Shown here one piece after another: positions 25,131-31,208 of a DNA stretch of 31,208 nucleotides (its first letter is position 1; the number at the start of each line of letters is the position of its first letter). Under the pieces are notes generated by a model, which saw only the letters and a list, made by a program, of their open reading frames with translations, did not search any database and had not been told where the DNA came from. The position numbers and the translations under genes were made by a program. Origin of the DNA: Pseudomonadota bacterium. GTDB lineage: Bacteria > Myxococcota_A > Polyangia > Polyangiales > Polyangiaceae. Location: contig JAFAER010000104.1 of the NCBI GenBank assembly GCA_023423895.1, positions 1 to 31,208 on the forward strand, given 5' to 3'.

Positions 25131-27517
25131 GATTCAAGCTCCGGCTCCGCCGTCCCGCCCGCTGGGAGCGGCGCGCAGGGTAGTTCGACGGACACCACCA
25201 TGTCGAACGGCGCGGTCGAAGCGGGCGGAGATGCGGTGCTTGCCGGAGACCTCTCACTGACCACGGCTTGTGGACTGAACGTCGCATTGGTCCGCGTGAG
25301 CGTCCGCTCAAGCCACCGCAATCCTTGGTCGATGTAGGACGGCACTCGAAGTACCCTCCATTCTTCGTCGGACCACATCAGGATGTTGACGGCAAACGCG
25401 CCCTTCGATTTTAGCGCCCTGACCGCGCTGTAAACCGCAGTCGCATACTCCGCACCCTTCACCGGATTCGCGGAGAGAGCATCGTTCATACGGTCAAATG
25501 CTGCTTCTGTGAACGCATCATGCATCGTCTGGTTGAGCGTGGAGCCGCCCTTGTCCTTCCAGCTGGCCTCTTGGACAAGACGAGGGTTCTCCAGCAGAAG
25601 CGCGTCCTCGAACGTAGATGGAATCGCCGAGCTTGTCGGGTCGCCAGGACATTCGACGTCTTGCTGAAATGCAATACGTATGCAGCCTGCCGACTCCTGA
25701 ACCAATAGCTCTTCTTCCCGACGGGCGAGGAGGTCGTCGAGCGAGTTCGTCTGGAACGCGCGCCGAAAGACCGGATTCGAGGACACTTGGCCGCTATCGC
25801 GCGCAGGCTGAATCGCCTTTCTTGTCTTGCTGTCGCTCGATTTCTGGCTCGCGTCGAGGTCGGCAACAACGAGCGTCGGGATAGCCAAGGCTTCGACCAA
25901 TGGAAAGAACGACCCGACATGACTTCCGCCAACTTCAAGAATCGTAAGGTAGCTGTACGACAGTGCCGCGTAGTCGCCGGGGTGCCGACCGATGAACTGC
26001 GGGAGAAGGAGCCGCTCCGCATTACCTTCTACAAATATGGCCGCATCAGCGAACAGCAGCTCGCAATGGTGCGCGCGCATGTGACGCCTCACAAATGATT
26101 TGTCGTTGTTCGAATCGAACTTGAGGGCGCCGAGGTCGACTACAGTAGATCGCGGCAGCGCCGCAAGGGACGCTGCGCTCAGCTCACGACGGAAGTAGCG
26201 TAGCTCGTCGAACTGCCGCTCGTGCGCAACGTGCGGCGAATGCGTGCTCACGATGAGCTGGACGTTGCGTTTAGGGGCCGAGCTGTCGCTTGCGGGCGAC
26301 GACTCGCCCAGCACCTCATACGCCTTGCGAATGAAGACCTGTTGCACTTGGACGTGCAGATGAGCTTCAGGTTCTTCGATGAGGACGAGATGGAGCGGCT
26401 TGTCCCGTTGACTTTGACGGAACCCAGTCAGCTCGAAAATCATCGCAATCAAATTTTGATATCCAACCCCACTATAATTCTCGGGCAGGCATGGGATCGT
26501 TTCGGCTGCGGCCACATCCGCGCCGCTAGAGGTGAGGGCGTATTGGATACTGGCTTCGTGCCGCAATCCGTCAATGGGAGAAAGTTGAGTTGCGATATGA
26601 AGGTTCGGGTTAGCCATTCCAGGATACCCTACGTTTGACAGCTTCTCTAGAGGCTCCTTGAGATCGTCCTTCAGCTGCAGGTTGAAGGTCGCCTCGGCCT
26701 GTCTGATCGCATTCAGCGCGGCCTGGTCTTCAGACGACAGACTACGCTTGACGTACCGCTCGTAGTACCGTCGCAATGTCTTCGAAAGCGGGCCGCCCTC
26801 TGTCGGCACGCCTTCATCGGAGAAGCCTCGGTGCGCAGGAATTTCGTGCACCGCGAGAAGGTCGAAGAGCGTCGGCGCAGCGCGAGCTGTCGCCGGAGCA
26901 CCTTCCGGAGCTGTGTGGCGATCATTCAGGCGCAGGCTCCCGGTCTTGGTGCGCTTGTACGTCCGCACCGCAAAGAACTTGTTAATATTCTTCGATTTCG
27001 GGTGACGAAGAAACTCGACGAGGTTCTCGGGCCAGCCGTTCGCGCGTTCAGCGTACGCAAGGACGAAAGCCTCACGAAGACTTCGGACATCTTCGGGTTC
27101 GAAGCGAAGCTCAATCTCGAGTTCGCCTGACATCCAGTTTAGATCCGGGATGTAGCGACGTAGACGAAACGCTTCGGACTCGTCCGTGGAGATCCTTACG
27201 ACTAGTGTAGGCACGATACTGGACCAGGCGGCCGCATCTGCCTCTTCCTGCGACTTCAGTTCGGATTCGGAGTTTACGACAGGGCGACCGATCCAAGTCT
27301 CACCGATCTTACCTATGCCGTCCCAGTGCGTCGCACTGAAGTCGTAGAATTCAAAGCTCCGGTGATGCTCCTTGTTCAAGAACTTGCGAAGCGCGGTTAT
27401 CGCGGTCGTCTTGCCGCTGTTGTTCGCCCCGACGAAAATCGTTGTTTGTTCTTCTATGCCGACGACAGCTTCGACAAGACGGCGGAAGTTTCTGATTTCT
27501 AGCTGCGTAATATACAC
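25127..27517 (-). CDS. OLD-family ATPase/TOPRIM nuclease (GajA-like)
   Basis: This 796-aa protein has an ABC/RecF-type ATPase followed by a TOPRIM nuclease domain. Walker A is GANNSGKTT (30-38), the signature region is NYSGVGYQNLIAM (347-359), Walker B is LHLVLIEEPEAHLHV (375-389) and the H-loop is STHSPHVAHE (424-433). In the TOPRIM part FVEGNAERLLLPQF (E497) and VVADLDAS (D553, D555) supply the metal ligands, and an acidic helix FEDALLLENPRL (about 636-647) fits the family's later acidic residue. The start is a GTG at 27517 with gagggtg upstream. OLD class 2 nucleases sit next to a UvrD-like helicase, as here, and together form Gabija-type defence. At 796 aa it is longer than characterised GajA (about 580 aa), with a larger middle region and a Ser/Pro-rich C-terminal tail. 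Confidence 0.9.
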   Translation of the reverse strand: MYITQLEIRNFRRLVEAVVGIEEQTTIFVGANNSGKTTAITALRKFLNKEHHRSFEFYDFSATHWDGIGKIGETWIGRPVVNSESELKSQEEADAAAWSSIVPTLVVRISTDESEAFRLRRYIPDLNWMSGELEIELRFEPEDVRSLREAFVLAYAERANGWPENLVEFLRHPKSKNINKFFAVRTYKRTKTGSLRLNDRHTAPEGAPATARAAPTLFDLLAVHEIPAHRGFSDEGVPTEGGPLSKTLRRYYERYVKRSLSSEDQAALNAIRQAEATFNLQLKDDLKEPLEKLSNVGYPGMANPNLHIATQLSPIDGLRHEASIQYALTSSGADVAAAETIPCLPENYSGVGYQNLIAMIFELTGFRQSQRDKPLHLVLIEEPEAHLHVQVQQVFIRKAYEVLGESSPASDSSAPKRNVQLIVSTHSPHVAHERQFDELRYFRRELSAASLAALPRSTVVDLGALKFDSNNDKSFVRRHMRAHHCELLFADAAIFVEGNAERLLLPQFIGRHPGDYAALSYSYLTILEVGGSHVGSFFPLVEALAIPTLVVADLDASQKSSDSKTRKAIQPARDSGQVSSNPVFRRAFQTNSLDDLLARREEELLVQESAGCIRIAFQQDVECPGDPTSSAIPSTFEDALLLENPRLVQEASWKDKGGSTLNQTMHDAFTEAAFDRMNDALSANPVKGAEYATAVYSAVRALKSKGAFAVNILMWSDEEWRVLRVPSYIDQGLRWLERTLTRTNATFSPQAVVSERSPASTASPPASTAPFDMVVSVELPCAPLPAGGTAEPELES

Positions 27518-27580
27518 TTTACACCCTCATGCCTGACTGGTTGCCTGGCCCTCGCAAGAAGTCGTCGAAACGAGTGCCAT

Positions 27581-27592
27581 GGAATCGATTCC
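27581..27592. promoter_or_regulatory. 12-bp palindrome upstream of OLD/UvrD pair (possible operator)
   Basis: ggaatcgattcc is a perfect 12-bp palindrome centred about 70 bp upstream of the OLD gene's GTG. Such a site could bind a dimeric regulator, but no regulator gene is adjacent and one 12-mer palindrome may be chance. Confidence 0.25.
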
Positions 27593-27733
27593 GAGAGCGC
27601 GACCGCACCTGCCTCTTGGAACAATTGACTAGCTTCGCGTCGACAATGGAGTCCTCCTGCTCCGGGAGGAGACCAGCTCGCGGGAGTGCACTGCACTACC
27701 CAGCGAGGTGAGGACTTGCGCCCATCGGTATAG

Positions 27734-27757
27734 ACCGCCGAGCCAGGCGCCGGCGGT
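27734..27757 (-). terminator. Hairpin downstream of recD, possible terminator
   Basis: A perfect 7-bp inverted repeat, accgccg (27734-27740) and cggcggt (27751-27757), with a 10-nt loop, lies about 100 bp after the recD stop. A second small stem (cccgc/gcggg, 27774-27786) lies nearer to recD. No T-tract follows on the minus strand, so this is only a weak candidate. Confidence 0.25.
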
Positions 27758-27854
27758 GCGAAGATATACTGAGCCCGCACGGCGGGGAGCCACACTGAGG
27801 CGACTCCGCCCGCCGCGCACGCTCCAACTTCGGAGAGGTTGAGCAAGTGGCACC

Positions 27855-29771
27855 TCACGGGGGGAGCATCCTCTTCCCGAGCCCCGACACCCGCTCGATC
27901 GGCCGCTTCACGGCCGCCGCTGTCTCCTCCACGTCGCCGAACAGAACCACCTGGCGGCGGGCCCGGGTCACCGCCGTGTACAGCAGCTCGCGCGTCAGGA
28001 CCGCTGAGTCCTCACGAGGCAGCACCACCGCTACGTCATCGAACTCCGACCCCTGCGCCTTGTGCACCGTCATCGCGAACACCGTCTCATGCGCCGGCAG
28101 CCGTGACGGCGCCAGCTTCCGCGCCGCGCCCTCCGCCCCGAAGAACCACACCCGCGCAGCATCCCCATCCTCCGCATCCGGCAGCACGAGCCCGACGTCG
28201 CCGTTGAACAGCCCGACCTGGTAGTCGTTCTCCCGCACCATCACGGGCCTTCGCGCGTACCACGCCCCGTTCGCCTGCAGCGTCCCCTCCCCCGCGAGCG
28301 CCTCCTCAACCAGCGCATTCAGCCGCTCGACCCCATGCGGCCCTCGCCGATGCGCCGCGAGCACCCGGAAGCGCCCAAACGCGTCGAAGCACGCCCGCGG
28401 CTCCTTCTCCCGCAGATACGGCCCATACCCCGCCACCACGCACGCCCGCAGCGCCTGGCCGAGGCCGCCCTCCCCCGTCGGCGGACTCGGAAAGTGCTTC
28501 ACATCCTCGTGCCCCGCCGCAAGCACCGCCAGCACGCCGTCCGCGTCCCCGTCATTGATCGCCTGCGCCAGCGCCGCGATCCCGCTGCCCGCCGGATACC
28601 GGTAGTTCCGCCGAAGCTGCACCACGCAGTCCCCGATGCTCGCCTCGTCATCGTTCGCGACCGGCAGCTCATCCCCCGTCAGCTTCCCGACGTGCGCCGC
28701 AAACGCCCGCGAGAACCCCACCGCCCGCGACGCCCCGCACAGGTCCCCGAAGACCGCCCCCGCCTCCACCGACGCAAGCTGGTTCCGATCGCCCAGCAGA
28801 ATCAGCCGCGCGTGCGGCGGCAGCGCATCGACGAGCCGCGCCATAAGCGCGAGGTCGACCATCGACGCTTCGTCCACGAGCAGCACGTCCGTCGGGAGCG
28901 GGTTGTCGGCATGGTGCTGGAACCGGTTCAGCGTCCCGCCGATCGGCCTGAGCGCGCGATGGATCGTCGACGTCTCGTCGGGCACGATCGCCCGGATCCG
29001 CTCCTCCACGTCGAGCTTCGCGCGCTGCTCGAGGATTGCCTCCCGGAGCCGCGCCGCCGCCTTGCCGGTCGGCGCGACGAGCGTGACGTGGAGCTTCTTC
29101 CGCCCGGCGAGGAGCGCTTGCTCTGCAAGGAGCGCGAGGATCTTCACGACCGTCGTCGTCTTGCCGGTCCCCGGTCCGCCCGAGATGATGCAGAACCGGC
29201 GCGCGACCGCCGCGAGCGCCGCGAGCCGCTGCAGGTCGAGCTCGCCGCTCGCGAGGCCCGTCCGCGGGAACAGCCGATCGAGGCTGGCCCGCAGCGCCTT
29301 GCCGTCGAGTGTCGTGTCGAGATGCGCGATCCGCTGCGCGAGCTGCTCCGCGAGGCGCGTCTCGTAGCGGAAGTACCGCCGCAGGTAGAGCCGCTCGCCG
29401 TCGAGCACGAGCGGCGTCACGTCCGCCGCGCCGCCGACGACCCGCGACGTCCCCAGCGCCGCGAGCCACGCGTCGAGCGCCGGAAGCGGAAGCGCCAGCG
29501 GCGCACCGTCCGCGTCCGTCAGTCCAAGCCCCGAGCGCGCGCCGCCCTCCGCCTCTCCCTTCGCCTTCCCCTGCGCCACGCGCGCGAGGTCCAGGCACAC
29601 GTGCCCGTTCCGCACCGCCCGGCTCGCCAGCGCCGCGGCGAGCAGGACCTCGGGCCGGCTCTCCCCCGCCATCCGCACGACGCCGCGCGCGAGCTGCTCG
29701 TCGATCGCGGCGAGCTCGCGGGCCGCCCGGAGCGCGCCGAAGACGTCCGCCATGTCTGCCATGTCAGCCAT
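27855..29771 (-). CDS. recD: RecD, exodeoxyribonuclease V alpha subunit
   Basis: RecD is the 5'-3' motor of the RecBCD helicase-nuclease that processes double-strand breaks and degrades linear phage DNA. This 638-aa chain has Walker A SGGPGTGKTTT (197-207), LLVDEASMVDLA (II, 297-308), LLGDRNQLASVEAG (III, 325-338), QLRRNYRYP, TVHKAQGSEFDDVAVVLP (V, near 568-585) and LLYTAVTRARRQ (VI). Length and order agree with the family. The N-terminus reads MADMADMADV, giving three possible starts at 29771, 29762 and 29753. The first overlaps the end of recB by eight bases. Codons are much more GC-biased than in the OLD/UvrD genes next to it, so it looks like resident core sequence. Confidence 0.93.
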   Translation of the reverse strand: MADMADMADVFGALRAARELAAIDEQLARGVVRMAGESRPEVLLAAALASRAVRNGHVCLDLARVAQGKAKGEAEGGARSGLGLTDADGAPLALPLPALDAWLAALGTSRVVGGAADVTPLVLDGERLYLRRYFRYETRLAEQLAQRIAHLDTTLDGKALRASLDRLFPRTGLASGELDLQRLAALAAVARRFCIISGGPGTGKTTTVVKILALLAEQALLAGRKKLHVTLVAPTGKAAARLREAILEQRAKLDVEERIRAIVPDETSTIHRALRPIGGTLNRFQHHADNPLPTDVLLVDEASMVDLALMARLVDALPPHARLILLGDRNQLASVEAGAVFGDLCGASRAVGFSRAFAAHVGKLTGDELPVANDDEASIGDCVVQLRRNYRYPAGSGIAALAQAINDGDADGVLAVLAAGHEDVKHFPSPPTGEGGLGQALRACVVAGYGPYLREKEPRACFDAFGRFRVLAAHRRGPHGVERLNALVEEALAGEGTLQANGAWYARRPVMVRENDYQVGLFNGDVGLVLPDAEDGDAARVWFFGAEGAARKLAPSRLPAHETVFAMTVHKAQGSEFDDVAVVLPREDSAVLTRELLYTAVTRARRQVVLFGDVEETAAAVKRPIERVSGLGKRMLPP

Positions 29772-31208
29772 GGTCGAGCACCTCCGAGAGCGCCTCGACG
29801 AGCTCGCGCTTCGGACGATCGGCGAAGATCCCCGTCCCCGCCGGATGCGACGGATGCATCCCGCGCGCGAAGAGATAGAGGACGCCGCCGAACGCGCGAT
29901 CGTAGTCGTACGCGCGCATCCGCCGCGCGAGCCAGCGATGCACCGCCACCGTGTAGAGGTGGTACTGGAGGAAGTAGCTCGCGTGGCTCATCGCGAGCGT
30001 GAGCCGCTCCGGCGCGTAGGCGCTCGCCGCCGGGCCGAGGTGGTTCGACTTGTAGTCGACGACGTAGAAGCGCCCTTCGTGCTCGAAGACGAGGTCGACG
30101 AACCCGCGGAGGAAGCCGCGGAGCGGGACGAAGCCGAGCCGCGCGACCTGCTCGGCATAGGCGGCGGGCACCGCGTCCGTCCGATGCTTCGCGAGCACCT
30201 CGGCGATCGCCTTCGCCGTCACCTGCGAGCGCGGCTCGTGCGTGTGCGAGTGCGTGTGCGTGACGGGAAGCACGAACTCGAGCTCGTCGACGCGCCGCGC
30301 GCGCGGGATGTCCCTGAGGCGCGCCCCGGTGCCGAACCCGATGCCGAGCGGCGTGTCCAGCATCGCATCGATGCCCGCGACGAGCGTGTCCTCGAGTCCC
30401 CGCCCCTCGTAGCCGAACGCCGCGAGCTTCTCGCGGACGAGCGCCGGCAGCGCCCCCGGCTCGCGGCTGGTGAAGTCGTGGTCCTCGAGGATCGCGTGGA
30501 GCAGCGTTCCCGGCTTCGCTCCGCGCGGGAACGCGTGGAGCACGACGCGCGCTTCCTCCGCCGGACCCGCGCCCGCGTCGCCCACCTCGACGGCCGCGTC
30601 CGCATCCGCGTCAGCCACCAGCAAGGGCTCGTCGACCTCGTCGCGATCGCGCCCCTCGCCGGCGGGCCCGCTCGCGACCTCATCCGCCGCCGCTGCAGCC
30701 GCCGCTGCCGGCGCCGCCGAAGCCGCAGCAGCAGCCACCCCGAGCGCACCGCCGCCCGCGCCGTGCGCCCCGGACGTCATCGCCGAGAAGCTGCCGATGC
30801 GCCACCAGCGGTCGACCTTCCGCTCGTAGCTCCGCGCTCTGAGCTCGTTCGCCTCGCCACTCGGGCGATCCTCCGCCATGCCTTCGAGGTCGGGCGCTCC
30901 GGCGTTCGCGCCGAGGTCCCGCACGACGATCGCGCCCTCCGACGCCTTCTCGAGCACGCGCAGATCGCCGCGGAGCTCCTTGTCCGAGACGTCCCTCAAC
31001 GTCGGACGCTGCGGATGGAGCGTGTACGCGAGGCACGAGGCGTCCGCCTCCCTGATCGCGCCCCACACGATCGAGCAGCGATGTTTCGCCCGCGTGAGCG
31101 CCACGTAGAGGAGGCGCTGCATCTCCGCGCGCGACTCGCGCTCGGCGGCCTCCGTGATGCCCGGATGCGCGTCCTTCGGCGCGACGTGGAGCTTGAGCCG
31201 GTGCTCGT
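29764..31208 (-). CDS. recB: RecB, exodeoxyribonuclease V beta subunit (3' part only)
   Basis: The gene enters from the right edge and its 5' part lies outside the window. The visible 480 residues begin just before helicase motif VI (QRLLYVALTRAKHRCSIVWG) and run through the C-terminal RecB nuclease domain. Its metal-binding core is RGFVDLVF followed by FYVVDYKSNHLG, that is D...DYK, with a later conserved segment SYFLQYHLYTVAVHRW. Between helicase and nuclease lies an unusually long alanine/glycine-rich, low-complexity linker (codons at about 30550-30774), and a His/Thr run (THTHSHTHE) precedes the nuclease core. RecB supplies the 3'-5' motor and the only nuclease site of RecBCD. The stop overlaps the recD start. 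recC is expected further right. Confidence 0.92.
   Translation of the reverse strand, partial: EHRLKLHVAPKDAHPGITEAAERESRAEMQRLLYVALTRAKHRCSIVWGAIREADASCLAYTLHPQRPTLRDVSDKELRGDLRVLEKASEGAIVVRDLGANAGAPDLEGMAEDRPSGEANELRARSYERKVDRWWRIGSFSAMTSGAHGAGGGALGVAAAAASAAPAAAAAAAADEVASGPAGEGRDRDEVDEPLLVADADADAAVEVGDAGAGPAEEARVVLHAFPRGAKPGTLLHAILEDHDFTSREPGALPALVREKLAAFGYEGRGLEDTLVAGIDAMLDTPLGIGFGTGARLRDIPRARRVDELEFVLPVTHTHSHTHEPRSQVTAKAIAEVLAKHRTDAVPAAYAEQVARLGFVPLRGFLRGFVDLVFEHEGRFYVVDYKSNHLGPAASAYAPERLTLAMSHASYFLQYHLYTVAVHRWLARRMRAYDYDRAFGGVLYLFARGMHPSHPAGTGIFADRPKRELVEALSEVLDHG

Larger units (their letters stand above)
27518..27854. other. Intergenic region between recD and the OLD gene
   Basis: No gene is seen in these 337 bp. 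They contain the ribosome binding site and presumably the promoter of the OLD/UvrD pair, though no clear sigma-70-type match stands out. The stretch also holds a 12-bp palindrome (27581-27592) and two GC-rich hairpins, 27734-27757 and 27774-27786, downstream of the recD stop. Confidence 0.45.

Noticed and set aside
30239..30263. gtgtgcgagtgcgtgtgcgtg simple repeat in recB as a regulatory or recombination signal
   Set aside because: It simply encodes the His/Thr-rich stretch of RecB in frame, so no separate role is needed.
1..31208. CRISPR array, tRNA or rRNA genes, prophage structural genes
   Set aside because: I saw no regularly spaced repeats, no cloverleaf-like tRNA sequence next to the islands, and no capsid, tail or integrase-like proteins.

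Overview
The window looks like a chromosomal defence island in a GC-rich bacterium. The very high G+C at third codon positions, and the recB/recD pair at the right edge with alanine-rich, GC-extreme codons, suggest Myxococcota (Deltaproteobacteria sensu lato) or a similar GC-rich Gram-negative group. No taxonomic marker gene is present, so this is an inference. Almost all recognisable genes concern DNA processing or anti-phage defence.

Left end (1-1841): about 1.8 kb of decayed sequence. It holds the remains of an IS91-family transposase (minus strand, frameshifted, with an internal stop) and a pair of 17-bp direct repeats. No intact gene was found. Next (1842-5548, plus strand) comes a compact cassette: a 77-aa small ORF, a 623-aa protein carrying an HExxH zinc-protease-like motif (HEISH), an unrecognised 223-aa protein translationally coupled to it, and a 305-aa SIR2-family protein. 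I do not recognise this combination as a named defence system, and it is the best candidate here for something undescribed.

Middle (5708-23029, minus strand): a complete type 6 BREX operon in the order brxE-brxA-brxB-brxC-pglX-pglZ-brxD-(extra gene)-brxHI. Most junctions overlap by only a few bases (ATGA or GTGA), which implies one polycistronic unit. The extra gene, between brxD and brxHI, encodes a 324-aa protein with a PD-(D/E)XK nuclease motif (D68, E82, K84). PglX looks mosaic: the region after its NPPY motif has less GC-biased codons than the rest, as expected for a swapped target-recognition domain.

Right (23220-27517, minus strand): an OLD-family ATPase/TOPRIM nuclease followed by a UvrD-like helicase with an ATGA overlap. 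This is the gene pair of Gabija and class 2 OLD systems. Beyond it (27855-31208, minus strand) are recD and the 3' part of recB, probably host core genes that form the right boundary of the island.

Working together: BREX would mark host DNA through PglX and block unmodified phage. The OLD/UvrD pair would act on phage DNA or on disturbed nucleotide pools. The SIR2 cassette would most plausibly deplete NAD+ on infection (abortive defence), with the metalloprotease-like protein as a possible sensor or activator. RecBCD degrades linear DNA and is itself a common phage target, so its position beside the island may matter.
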